25,646 nucleotides of DNA, from positions 1 to 25,646 of IMG/VR virus record IMGVR_UViG_3300035187_001109. One strand, 5' to 3'. A program made the translations under genes and the position numbers. Position 1 is the first letter of the stretch. Every line of letters begins with the position of its first letter. The notes under the pieces are model-generated. The model was not told the DNA's origin and did no database searches. It saw nothing but the letters and a program-made list of their open reading frames with translations. Positions 1 to 5,873 of this stretch are shown in pieces. This stretch comes from a virus.

Positions 1-116
1 GGCTCAGGCTTAATCTTTTTAGGCTTAACCCATTTGTTACCTACAAACGCAGGAAACGGCCATTTGCCAGCCTTAACCGCTTTCTTGATGGTTTGGTCTA
101 CTTTCTCGTCTTTCAT
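1..116 (-). CDS. partial hypothetical phage protein (N-terminus only)
   Basis: Only the first 38 codons lie in the window; the gene runs off the left edge. The product begins MKDEKVDQTIKKAVKAGKWP and is very rich in Lys, with a W-P-F-P-A-F stretch and a basic KPKKIKP segment, so a small basic nucleic-acid-associated protein is possible. The start is chosen because its ATG (114-116) overlaps the TGA of the upstream gene as ATGA, the coupling seen at many junctions here. It is the last visible gene of the minus-strand replication group. I do not recognise the family. Confidence 0.6.
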   Translation of the reverse strand, partial: MKDEKVDQTIKKAVKAGKWPFPAFVGNKWVKPKKIKPE

Positions 117-427
117 GCTCGCCTCATCAGTGATTTAAGTTTGCTGATCTCTTGCAATCCTCGCTCTTTATCAATCGGAGCGGCAAGCATTTTCACGATA
201 GGCGGCGGTGCCATCCGACAAACGGCGCGAAACTGTATGACGTTCGGCGGCCTATCCGGCAGGCATTCAAGACCGTAAGCAATCTCATGTGGTCTAAAAC
301 CAGACAATTCTTTAGCCCAGTTTTGCATGACTTCTTGGATCTGAACGTCTCTGTACTGATCTACGAAAGCCTTGCCATAGGTAAGCGCCATCTTCTTAAA
401 GATGATCTCAATCACTTGAATGTCCAT
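113..427 (-). CDS. hypothetical phage protein, possibly replication/helicase-loader related
   Basis: This is a 104-residue soluble protein with no membrane segment or signal peptide. The middle part (W-A-K-E-L-x-G-F-R, then L-x-x-L-P-D-R-P-P-N-V-I-Q-F-R-A-V-C-R at about residues 38-71) resembles a conserved block in small phage proteins encoded just downstream of replication-initiator genes, in the slot that lambda P (the DnaB helicase loader) occupies. Its ATG overlaps the TAA of the upstream replication gene by one base (TAATG), and its own stop overlaps the next ATG. Position next to a replication protein supports a replication role, but I see no Walker motif or other catalytic signature. 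The helicase-loader idea is inference only. Confidence 0.7.
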   Translation of the reverse strand: MDIQVIEIIFKKMALTYGKAFVDQYRDVQIQEVMQNWAKELSGFRPHEIAYGLECLPDRPPNVIQFRAVCRMAPPPIVKMLAAPIDKERGLQEISKLKSLMRRA

Positions 428-1200
428 TAGCCCTCCAGCAGATCTTGGTGGGGTGTAATGTCGATCTCTCGCTTATTGCCAAAGATGACATCAATAGCAT
501 TCTTGTAGTGATTGTCTTTTCTTATGTCGTCAGTTATCCACTCAGCCTTAAATCCGGCCCATCCCCTTTCGCATGAAATCTGAAAGACCTCAGCAATAGT
601 CATGCCGGCCGACTTAGCCTCTCTTTTTAAGCCTTCAAATGCTGCGGTTGTAAGCGGAGCCCTTTTCTGTTTTCGCAGCTCTTTGTAAGACCTCCAGAGA
701 ACATCGGAAACACCTTCTGGCTTCTCGACAATAATGTTTTTAATCTTATTAGAAGATGAAGATGAAGAAGAAGATGAAGGGGTTGGTTTTTGTTTAACCT
801 CTTTTATAACCTCATGGTTATCCTCAAGGTTAACCTTGCCCTTAGAAACAAGAGCTGGATTACCACCCTTCTTTCCGCCTAAAGCCCTGATTTCTCTAAG
901 ATTTTCATCACGAATCATGCGCCGTGAGCATATAGAACCATCTTCGGCAACGTCATAAACGCCAGCAACCTTTAATTCGTTAAGCCAAGCGTTAACAACC
1001 TCAATGGTCTCACCAACCATACGGGCAAGGTTATCGGGAAGGATAACCTTATCGCCAACCTTAAGGTGACCATAAGGTTTACCTTCGTGCATGAAGCAAA
1101 TCATGTCAATCCAAAGCCCTCGGGCTCCGGTAGAACAAGATCTAAGGCCTGTATCTCTTAGCCAATCTGCCGGATAAAACTGAAAGGAAGGCCTTTTCAT
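427..1200 (-). CDS. phage replication protein with N-terminal winged-helix domain
   Basis: This 257-residue protein has three parts. Residues 1-115 resemble the N-terminal winged-helix domain of phage replisome organisers (F-Y-P-A-D-W-L-R-D, then S-x-x-A-R-G-L-W-I-D-M, L-A-R-M-V-G, S-R-R-M). A low-complexity linker carries nine consecutive serines at 142-150. The C-terminal region (about 163-230) has the K-R-A-P-L-T and C-E-R-G-W-A-G-F-K-A-E-W motifs common at the end of such proteins. It probably binds the phage origin and recruits the host helicase, perhaps with the small protein encoded next. Its ATG overlaps the TGA of the HNH gene (ATGA). Family assignment is from motif memory, and the origin was not located. 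Confidence 0.75.
   Translation of the reverse strand: MKRPSFQFYPADWLRDTGLRSCSTGARGLWIDMICFMHEGKPYGHLKVGDKVILPDNLARMVGETIEVVNAWLNELKVAGVYDVAEDGSICSRRMIRDENLREIRALGGKKGGNPALVSKGKVNLEDNHEVIKEVKQKPTPSSSSSSSSSNKIKNIIVEKPEGVSDVLWRSYKELRKQKRAPLTTAAFEGLKREAKSAGMTIAEVFQISCERGWAGFKAEWITDDIRKDNHYKNAIDVIFGNKREIDITPHQDLLEG
751..777 (-). repeat. poly-serine trinucleotide repeat (TCT/TCA)n
   Basis: Nine consecutive serine codons, all TCT or TCA on the coding strand, lie in the linker of the replication protein (residues 142-150). The nearly pure trinucleotide run is prone to slippage in steps of one residue, which would change linker length without breaking the frame. Confidence 0.85.
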
Positions 1201-1637
1201 TTAGCTTTCCCTTCTTCTTTATTCAGATAAAAATTCCAAGCCGCATAAAAGAATTGTCTTGCGCTTTTACCTAGCTCGTATACAAGTTTTGCGTTTGGAT
1301 TGTCTTCGGGTAAACAAACGCTTACGGCCTGGAAGCCAGCAATCAAAAAAGCCGTTTCATTTCTAAATGCTGGCTCGTCAGGAAGCCTTGAGATAATTTC
1401 GTTTAATAAGTCACTGCTGTCGTGGAAAACTTTATGGCAGGTCTCGCACAGGCAAGCTAGCTGCTCATTTTCGTAATCCCATACATCGCGGTTAGATATG
1501 TATTGCTTGTGATGAACGTGCAATGTTTTCTCACCGCTCTTACAGACGCTGCATAAAAAATCATTAGCCTGGAAAACTTCAAGACGTTTTTTTTGCCATC
1601 TCGGATCGAGATATTGGCTGCGATAAGACTTCGCCAT
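1197..1637 (-). CDS. HNH endonuclease
   Basis: This is a 146-residue HNH nuclease. A zinc knuckle C-S-V-C (C29, C32) is followed by the L-H-V-H-H core (H42-H43), an Asn in Y-E-N-E-Q-L (about 58) and C-L-C-E-T-C-H (C64, C67, H68), the usual order of a zinc-stabilised HNH fold. HNH enzymes of this type nick or cut DNA; in phages they act as homing nucleases or in DNA packaging. The ATG at 1637 is preferred over the in-frame GTG at 1643 because that GTG belongs to the GAGAGGTG ribosome binding site five bases upstream of ATG. The gene is not next to terminase in this window, so a packaging role cannot be argued. The HNH call is strong; the biological role is open. Confidence 0.88.
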   Translation of the reverse strand: MAKSYRSQYLDPRWQKKRLEVFQANDFLCSVCKSGEKTLHVHHKQYISNRDVWDYENEQLACLCETCHKVFHDSSDLLNEIISRLPDEPAFRNETAFLIAGFQAVSVCLPEDNPNAKLVYELGKSARQFFYAAWNFYLNKEEGKAK

Positions 1638-1747
1638 AATCACCTCTCATCAAAGGTTGTCATCACTGATGGTGCAAAGGGCAGGCGGGTGATGAGACCG
1701 CTTTTCGGGAGCTACCCTAGCCTTTGCGTACTACTCAACAATCGTAT
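1638..1747 (-). promoter_or_regulatory. structured leader upstream of the HNH gene
   Basis: This 110-base gap between two minus-strand genes is rich in inverted repeats. GCAAAGG (1674-1680) pairs with CCTTTGC (1721-1727). TGATGAGA (1690-1697) pairs with TCTCATCA (1645-1652), which lies over the ribosome binding site of the HNH gene. CATCACTGATG (1661-1671) is a near-palindrome that could be an operator or a small hairpin. In the minus-strand transcript the upstream UCUCAUCA could therefore cover the AGAGG translation signal, with alternative pairings possible. The base pairing is visible; regulation is inference. Confidence 0.4.
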
Positions 1748-2062
1748 TCAGAAATCCACAATCTTGCAAGTCCATCCTGCTTTTAGCTTTCCCCATCCGT
1801 GAACGGTGATCTTCCACCCTGCGGCCAAGATCGCAGACAGATGCTCTGACTCTTGTATCTTGGTTACCCTGGCAGCAACATTACCTCGGCTTGTAGTCTG
1901 CACCAAGAGCGTCTCACCGGGTTTTATAGCCAGTATGTCGCCTATGCCGAATAGGTCTTGCCTGATCCTGGCGTGTGGGTTCCAGCGCTCGACAATCTGG
2001 CAGAGATAGCCTTCAGATCTGAGCTTTTCCAGTGACCGTTGCGTTGGTGATTTACCGCTCAT
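1748..2062 (-). CDS. PD-(D/E)XK-nuclease-like phage protein
   Basis: This 104-residue protein begins MSGKSPTQRSLEKLRSEGYL. It matches a widespread family of small phage proteins with the blocks V-E-R-W-N-P-H-A, R-Q-D-L-F-G-I-G-D-I-L-A and L-L-V-Q-T-T-S-R-G-N, ending in an amphipathic G-W-x-I-x-V-H-G-W-x-K-L region. The layout of an N-terminal helix, an Asp in G-I-G-D-I, then a beta strand with a polar residue, resembles Hjc/VRR-type resolvase folds. However, the usual E-x-K is Q-T-T here, so catalysis is uncertain. The start at 2062 (M-S-G-K) is preferred to 2152 because the longer form would overlap the divergent gene and remove the intergenic region. Nearby DNA-metabolism genes fit a DNA-processing role. 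Confidence 0.7.
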   Translation of the reverse strand: MSGKSPTQRSLEKLRSEGYLCQIVERWNPHARIRQDLFGIGDILAIKPGETLLVQTTSRGNVAARVTKIQESEHLSAILAAGWKITVHGWGKLKAGWTCKIVDF

Positions 2063-2151
2063 CTGCTTGTCTCTGCCTTTCGTCTGCTCGTGTGCATAAA
2101 TTAAAGATACCTGTTCTATAGTTGGTTTTCGTAACAAACAACGGAGAAGCA
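2063..2151. promoter_or_regulatory. divergent intergenic region between early operons
   Basis: This 89-base A+T-rich stretch separates the minus-strand replication group from the plus-strand recombination operon, so it should hold outward promoters for both. A TATAGT at 2117-2122 is a possible -10 for the plus strand, but no good -35 sits at the right distance. On the minus strand TATAGA or TTTAAT could serve as -10 elements, again without a convincing -35. A phage-specific activator or a non-sigma70 promoter is possible. The call rests on gene arrangement rather than on a clear promoter match. Confidence 0.4.
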
Positions 2152-2487
2152 ATGGATACAGAACTTATTGAGCCGCCCAAGCCTTACAACATTAGAACGC
2201 CTGATCAGCTAAAACAAGAATTAGCTGTAAATACAGCAAAATGGCGACGCTATAAAACATGGTCGAAAGATCAAGCCTTAAAATTGTTTGTTGGTGTCGA
2301 TCCGCATAAATTTGACCCAAAATCTAATGTTCACAAGTTTTACCTTAACACGCTGAACATCCAAAGTCTAGAGCGTGAAATGCAAAGTACAGTTGAACGA
2401 CCTTTGCAAAACCGAGCGCTAGTTAAATACTGGATATTGCGACTCCCGGAATCTGAGCAACAAGCCGCAGCAAAACTTTTTTTATGA
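2152..2487 (+). CDS. hypothetical protein, first gene of recombination operon
   Basis: This 111-residue charged, soluble protein is not recognised. It begins MDTELIEPPKPYNIRTPDQL and has several Trp and Tyr residues (W-R-R-Y-K-T-W, K-Y-W-I-L-R-L), with a largely helical look in its second half. The start at 2152 is chosen over an in-frame codon at 2122 because GGAG lies six bases upstream. It is the first plus-strand gene after the divergent region, so it is among the earliest transcribed; phage genes in this place are often small host-modifying or recombination-accessory proteins. Its TGA overlaps the ATG of a 30-residue membrane peptide. Confidence 0.7.
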   Translation: MDTELIEPPKPYNIRTPDQLKQELAVNTAKWRRYKTWSKDQALKLFVGVDPHKFDPKSNVHKFYLNTLNIQSLEREMQSTVERPLQNRALVKYWILRLPESEQQAAAKLFL

Positions 2488-2576
2488 AAGAAACTGATAT
2501 GAGGAAAATAGAATGGCTGGCCTACATAGCATTGGGGATGTTTTACGGAGTTCTAATGTTTCTGTTCGTGAGGTGA
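2484..2576 (+). CDS. 30-residue predicted single-pass membrane peptide
   Basis: A short open frame encodes MKETDMRKIEWLAYIALGMF followed by YGVLMFLFVR. Residues 1-10 are charged, residues 11-29 form one hydrophobic helix long enough to cross the membrane, and the last residue is Arg. Its ATG overlaps the preceding stop (ATGA at 2484-2487). Its TGA lies two bases before the ATG of the ERF gene, so it fills the only gap in the operon exactly. The first ATG has no clear ribosome binding site, which fits translational coupling; a second in-frame ATG is codon 6. Function is unknown. The tight fit and membrane helix argue for a real gene, but the size leaves room for chance. Confidence 0.5.
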   Translation: MKETDMRKIEWLAYIALGMFYGVLMFLFVR

Positions 2577-2578
2577 AA

Positions 2579-3175
2579 ATGAACGTCTACAACTTAATCG
2601 CAAAAGTATCGGCCGATCTTTGCCAGCATGGAATCTCTAAAGACCGCAAGAATGCTCAGCAGTCTTACAACTTTCGTGGCATTGATGACGTTTACAACGC
2701 ACTAGCTCCGATCATCAGCAAACACGGTCTGGTGATCCTGCCTCGGGTTATGCGCCGAGAAGTGTCTGAGCGCATGGGCAAAACCGGATCGTCACTCTTT
2801 TATGTCGTGGTTGAGGCTGAGTTTGATTTTGTCTCTTCGCATGACGGAACCAAGCACACGGTTAAGACGTTTGGTGAAGCCATGGATTCAGGCGATAAGG
2901 CTACTAACAAGGCTATGTCCGCTGCTTATAAATACGCAGCCTTCCAGACGTTCTGTATACCAACTGAAGGCGATAACGATGCCGACGCAACCACACATGA
3001 AGCAGAAACTCCAGAGTTCACAGAAAAACTAATGCTAATCGCGGCAGCTAGCAAAGAGACCTTAAAAGATGTGTATGAGAAGTATTACAACGAATACAAG
3101 GATTATCCTAACCTTCAGAAACAGATCATCAAGGTTAAAGATCAACGTAAAAAAGATTTAGGGATCGGGCAATGA
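2579..3175 (+). CDS. erf: ERF-family single-strand annealing recombinase
   Basis: This 198-residue protein is of the ERF family (phage P22 Erf), which anneals complementary single strands during phage recombination and genome circularisation. Residues 22-60 contain the family block ending N-F-R-G-I-D-D-V-Y-N-A-L, with H-G-L-V-I-L-P-R. Residues 98-130 carry G-E-A-M-D-S-G-D-K-A-T-N-K-A-M-S-A-A-Y-K-Y-A and then F-C-I-P-T, the most conserved part. The C-terminal third is charged and variable, as in other ERF proteins. The ATG at 2579 has AGGTG upstream and follows the micro-ORF stop; the in-frame codon at 2513 would overlap that peptide and lacks a good site. With SSB and YqaJ downstream it forms an annealase-exonuclease system. 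Confidence 0.88.
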   Translation: MNVYNLIAKVSADLCQHGISKDRKNAQQSYNFRGIDDVYNALAPIISKHGLVILPRVMRREVSERMGKTGSSLFYVVVEAEFDFVSSHDGTKHTVKTFGEAMDSGDKATNKAMSAAYKYAAFQTFCIPTEGDNDADATTHEAETPEFTEKLMLIAAASKETLKDVYEKYYNEYKDYPNLQKQIIKVKDQRKKDLGIGQ

Positions 3176-3516
3176 ACACAGTAAAAGCGTTAGCTATAGA
3201 TAAAGCGTTAAGACTGCTTAACGCGTCTGGATGCAAATATTTTGTAATTGACGAATTAGGAAAAACATACGGAGAGCTTCCTGTTGAAAAAAAATCAAAA
3301 AAACAATCAAGGTACAAACCGGGAGTTATGTCTAATTACTTCAAGCCTTTTTTGGTTAACGCAAAAATTGGTGACGTTGTTGTTATCCCTTTTAACGATT
3401 TTGATCCAAGAGCGTTATCTGGTGCAATTACTGCTTATTTGTCAGGCACCTGGGGAAAACAATCTTATAAATCCTGCACCACAAATTCTTCTATTGAAAT
3501 ATTGAGGTGCTCATGA
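3172..3516 (+). CDS. conserved hypothetical phage protein
   Basis: This 114-residue protein is of a type often found beside ERF or RecT genes: A-L-R-L-L-N-A-S-G-C-K-Y-F-V-I-D at the N-terminus, a basic linker (E-K-K-S-K-K-Q-S-R-Y-K at about 39-49), then Y-F-K-P-F-L, G-D-V-V-V-I-P, F-D-P-R-A-L-S-G-A-I and W-G-K-Q-S-Y. It is small, basic and soluble, which would suit nucleic-acid binding, but no named domain is recognised. Its ATG overlaps the ERF stop (ATGA), and its own TGA overlaps the next ATG the same way, so the three genes are likely co-translated. Function is not assigned. Confidence 0.75.
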   Translation: MNTVKALAIDKALRLLNASGCKYFVIDELGKTYGELPVEKKSKKQSRYKPGVMSNYFKPFLVNAKIGDVVVIPFNDFDPRALSGAITAYLSGTWGKQSYKSCTTNSSIEILRCS

Positions 3517-3836
3517 GAGACCCACATGCTGCGGTTGATTACATCCTAAAACACGCTGAAAAGTTTGCAGACGCTAGGGCTCAACGTGTGTATCTAGAAG
3601 AATTTAGAAAGAGCAAGAAAGCCTTGCTAATGCAGTTAAACACCGCTCAGCCGATCTCTGCCCAAGAGCGTGATGCGTACGCTCACCCTGAGTATTTGGA
3701 GCTTTTAGAGGGCTTAAAAATAGCCGTGGCGATAGAAGAAAAGTTACGATGGGATCTTGTTGCTGCTCAGGCCAGGATAGAAATTTTTCGCACTGAATCG
3801 GCAAATAACCGAATGCTTGATAAATCTACGATGTAG
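3513..3836 (+). CDS. conserved hypothetical phage protein, helical
   Basis: This 107-residue mostly helical, charged protein has a Q-R-V-Y-L-E-E-F-R-K-S-K-K-A-L-L-M block at about residues 25-41, a Y-A-H-P-E-Y-x-x-L-L-E-G-L block, and a final L-R-W-x-L-V-A-A-Q-A-R-I-E-I-F-R-T helix. The same pattern occurs in small proteins of betaproteobacterial phages beside recombination genes; I know no function for it. ATG 3513 is preferred to GTG 3507 because that GTG is within the TGAGGTG ribosome binding site and the ATG overlaps the previous stop as ATGA. Place in the operon suggests a recombination-accessory role. Confidence 0.75.
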   Translation: MRDPHAAVDYILKHAEKFADARAQRVYLEEFRKSKKALLMQLNTAQPISAQERDAYAHPEYLELLEGLKIAVAIEEKLRWDLVAAQARIEIFRTESANNRMLDKSTM

Positions 3837-3924
3837 AATGCGGTTGTGGCTACCTTTAGCGGGGGAAAAGCAGACTGAACCACTGCCTGCCACAACTTCA
3901 TATGGTTCTTATGCGAGGTTCAGC
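3837..3924 (+). other. inverted-repeat spacer before HNH/AP2 gene
   Basis: This 88-base spacer is the longest in an otherwise gap-free operon. It holds a perfect 8-bp inverted repeat, GTTGTGGC (3843-3850) and GCCACAAC (3889-3896), enclosing a 38-base loop with a G-run (3861-3865). The frame of the next gene stays open across it, with an ATG at 3838, so the spacer could also be coding. It may mark the left edge of a homing-endonuclease insertion or a folded RNA element. No function is shown by sequence alone. Confidence 0.4.
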
Positions 3925-4449
3925 ATGATTGAATATCTTAAAAACAATTTCCGTTATCAAGACGGTTTTCTTTACCGAACCACTGTTAGAGGTGGTGAAA
4001 AAATCGGGAAGAAAGCAGGGTGGCTTACCTATTGCAACGGCAGGCCTTACTGGAAAATTTCCATCGATGGCAAAACCACTTATTTGCACCATGCAATTTT
4101 TATTTTGCATAACGAATACAAACCAAAATATATAGATCATATTGATGGAGATTCCACAAATAATCGCATTGAAAATTTAAGACCGGCCACACAAAGCCAA
4201 AATGTAGCCAATAGCGCCCTAAGTTCTAAAAATACTAGCGGTTTTAAAGGTGTTACATATTTAAAGGGTAGCGGAAAATGGAAAGCCCAGTTAATGAAAG
4301 ACATGAAACATATAAGTCTTGGTTCGTATGCCACAAAAGAAGAGGCTTACGAAGCATACAAAATTGGCGCAAAAAAATATTTTGGGGATTTTGCTAGGCC
4401 AGAAAAAAAGCAAGCAAACGCCAGAGCAGAAATTAGGAACACCCAATGA
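3925..4449 (+). CDS. HNH homing endonuclease with C-terminal AP2 domain
   Basis: This is a 174-residue free-standing endonuclease. The HNH part covers about residues 51-88, with H-H at 55-56, I-D-H-I-D-G-D (D71, H72) and N-N-R-I-E-N-L-R (N79-N80). An AP2-type DNA-binding domain follows at about 105-155 (S-G-F-K-G-V-T-Y, K-W-K-A-Q, S-L-G-S-Y-A-T-K-E-E-A). This layout is typical of phage homing endonucleases, which cut cognate sites lacking the element and spread by repair. ATG 3925 has GAGG eight bases upstream; an in-frame ATG at 3838 would extend the protein through the inverted-repeat spacer. It interrupts the recombination operon and its TGA overlaps the next ATG. A relative lies at 8646-9155. 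Confidence 0.88.
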   Translation: MIEYLKNNFRYQDGFLYRTTVRGGEKIGKKAGWLTYCNGRPYWKISIDGKTTYLHHAIFILHNEYKPKYIDHIDGDSTNNRIENLRPATQSQNVANSALSSKNTSGFKGVTYLKGSGKWKAQLMKDMKHISLGSYATKEEAYEAYKIGAKKYFGDFARPEKKQANARAEIRNTQ

Positions 4450-4736
4450 TGTACAGAAACCAGAAACTATTGGAAACCGTTCGTGAGTTTGAATGCGTGT
4501 TGTGCGGCGCGGAAGATGGAACCGTCGTTGCCGCGCACAGCAATCAACTTAGAGACGGGAAAGGTAAAGGGATAAAGGCTCATGACTACAGGATAGCCGC
4601 CTTGTGTTATCGGTGTCACATGGCTATAGACCAAGGGCACAGAATGAATAAGCAGGAAAAAGAAGCGATGTGGGAAGAAGCCCACCGCAAAACAATCGGT
4701 TTTTTATTTGAAAGAGGCAAGTTATGGGTTCAGTGA
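4446..4736 (+). CDS. DUF1364-like zinc-binding HNH-fold protein
   Basis: This 96-residue protein has zinc-ligand pairs C-V-L-C (C17, C20) and C-Y-R-C-H (C54, C57, H58), with A-A-H-S (H31) and K-G-K-G-I-K-A-H-D (H46) between them. That order matches the DUF1364 family of small phage proteins found near recombination genes, which look like compact HNH-type nucleases. The C-terminus is a charged helix. It overlaps the HNH/AP2 gene by ATGA, and its 3' end overlaps the SSB gene by 13 bases. A nuclease acting on recombination intermediates is plausible but inferred. The first of two adjacent ATGs is used. Confidence 0.75.
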   Translation: MMYRNQKLLETVREFECVLCGAEDGTVVAAHSNQLRDGKGKGIKAHDYRIAALCYRCHMAIDQGHRMNKQEKEAMWEEAHRKTIGFLFERGKLWVQ

Positions 4737-5095
4737 ATAAAGCGATCATCATTGGTAACGCAGGAAAAGATCCAGAGATCAAATACACGGATGCAGGAGT
4801 CGCTGTTTGTACCTTGACGCTAGCAACCAAACATTCCTGGAAGCAACAAGACGGTAGCCGCCAGGAAAAAACAGAATGGCATCGCATCGTTTTCTGGGGA
4901 AAGCTAGGCGAGATTGTCGATAAGTACGTTAAGAAGGGCTCTCAGGTTTACGTCGAAGGTCGTATCGAAACACGAAAGTGGACAGACAAAAACGGTAACG
5001 ATAAGTACACCACCGAGATCGTTGCTGATCAAATGCAGATGTTAAGCGGCAGACCCAAAGCAGAAATAGATAACGATGAAGAGGTACCTTTCTGA
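4724..5095 (+). CDS. ssb: single-stranded DNA-binding protein (SSB)
   Basis: This is a 123-residue SSB. The OB fold covers about residues 3-108, with the opening N-K-A-I-I-I-G-N-A-G-K-D-P-E, T-E-W-H-R-I-V-F-W-G-K-L, Y-V-K-K-G-S-Q-V-Y-V-E-G-R-I and a matching C-terminal strand. It ends in the acidic tip D-E-E-V-P-F, a variant of the bacterial D-D-D-I-P-F tail that recruits repair and recombination enzymes. The linker is very short compared with bacterial SSBs of about 175 residues. GAGG lies upstream of the ATG. The gene sits between the annealase and exonuclease genes and overlaps the exonuclease start by one base (TGATG), fitting a replication/recombination role. Confidence 0.95.
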   Translation: MGSVNKAIIIGNAGKDPEIKYTDAGVAVCTLTLATKHSWKQQDGSRQEKTEWHRIVFWGKLGEIVDKYVKKGSQVYVEGRIETRKWTDKNGNDKYTTEIVADQMQMLSGRPKAEIDNDEEVPF

Positions 5096-5685
5096 TGGAG
5101 CAGGGAACCGAGGAATGGAAACTTGCTCGGCTCGGGAAGGTGACAGCTTCCCGTGTCTCCGCCGCTAGAGCAAAGAAAGGTACGGCAACTCGAGCCGACT
5201 ACATAGCCGACATCATTACAGAGCGCCTTACAGGCTCACCAATCGAATCTTATACAAATGCGTACATGGAATGGGGAACTGCAAATGAACCGCTTGCAAG
5301 AGCCGCATATGAGATCAAAACAGGCATCTGGGTCGAGCAGGTTGCTATTGTCAATCATCCGACGATTAAGTCGTTTGCAGCGTCGCCTGATGGTCTGGTC
5401 TGGACGGATGGTCTACTCGAAATCAAATGTCCGAAAACCTCCACGCATTTAGGCTGGATGATGAAAGGCGAACCGCCTTCCGAGCACAAACACCAGATGC
5501 TTGCTCAGCTTGCCTGTACCGGTAGAGAGTGGGTTGATTTTGTATCGTTTGATCCACGGTTGCCCGAGCATCTTCAGTTGTTTATTGTGCGGTTTCAACC
5601 AGAGCGCAAAGACATTGAAGATCTAGAGAAAGACGTAATGACTTTTTTGGCGGAAGTTGACACAATGCAAAGGAAATTAGGATGA
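5095..5685 (+). CDS. YqaJ-type (lambda Exo-like) recombination exonuclease
   Basis: This 196-residue PD-(D/E)XK nuclease is of the YqaJ/lambda-exonuclease family, which degrades one strand of duplex ends 5' to 3' and loads an annealase on the exposed strand. Visible motifs are the opening G-T-E-E-W-K-L-A-R-L-G-K-V-T-A-S-R, W-G-T-A-N-E-P-L-A-R (E65), S-P-D-G-L (D99), L-E-I-K-C-P (E109, K111) and H-K-H-Q-M-L-A-Q (Q134), so the catalytic set is complete. It starts at the last base of the SSB stop. Together with ERF (2579) and SSB (4724) it forms a Red-like pair. Its TGA overlaps the next ATG. Confidence 0.93.
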   Translation: MEQGTEEWKLARLGKVTASRVSAARAKKGTATRADYIADIITERLTGSPIESYTNAYMEWGTANEPLARAAYEIKTGIWVEQVAIVNHPTIKSFAASPDGLVWTDGLLEIKCPKTSTHLGWMMKGEPPSEHKHQMLAQLACTGREWVDFVSFDPRLPEHLQLFIVRFQPERKDIEDLEKDVMTFLAEVDTMQRKLG

Positions 5686-5873
5686 GCTGGAGAGAGTTAA
5701 TTGCCGAGCAAAGAACCCCGCGCACATTCAAGCCCGTCGAGGAAATCTGGCGACAGTACGGCTGGAAGCCGCCCTCAACAGAGTGCGAGGACACCATCGA
5801 AAAACATAAAGCATTTCGAGCCTGGAGCCTCGGAGAACTGGCTTTCGATCATCAAGGAAGTGAAGAGCAGTGA
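5682..5873 (+). CDS. small hypothetical protein
   Basis: A 63-residue protein starts MSWRELIAEQRTPRTFKPVE and contains W-R-Q-Y-G-W-K-P-P-S. It is coupled to the exonuclease gene by ATGA. Its aromatic-rich, charged composition looks like true coding sequence, whereas the other frame open over the same bases is rich in Ser, Arg and Pro there. No domain is recognised. The 3' end overlaps the next gene by about 14 bases. Confidence 0.6.
   Translation: MSWRELIAEQRTPRTFKPVEEIWRQYGWKPPSTECEDTIEKHKAFRAWSLGELAFDHQGSEEQ

Noticed and set aside
1638-1747. A hammerhead ribozyme or tRNA in the HNH leader
   Set aside because: CGAAA, GTC and TTGATGAG do occur in the order of a type II hammerhead on the minus strand, but the core should be CTGATGA and no stem III fits between CGAAA and GTC. 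GGTAGCTC resembles a tRNA D-arm, but no acceptor, anticodon or T-arm fits around it.
2063-2152. A longer start (M-L-L-R-C) for the PD-(D/E)XK-like gene
   Set aside because: It would run across the divergent intergenic region to the ATG of the opposite gene, and the extra residues do not resemble the family N-terminus, which starts near M-S-G-K.
2513-2578. A 22-residue extension of ERF
   Set aside because: It overlaps the membrane peptide out of frame, lacks a good ribosome binding site, and ERF proteins start close to the M-N-V-Y position.
5701-5859. N-terminal part of the 118-codon plus-strand frame
   Set aside because: Ser/Arg/Pro-rich composition is typical of an off-frame reading of the 63-residue gene. 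Only the part after about 5860 looks like protein.
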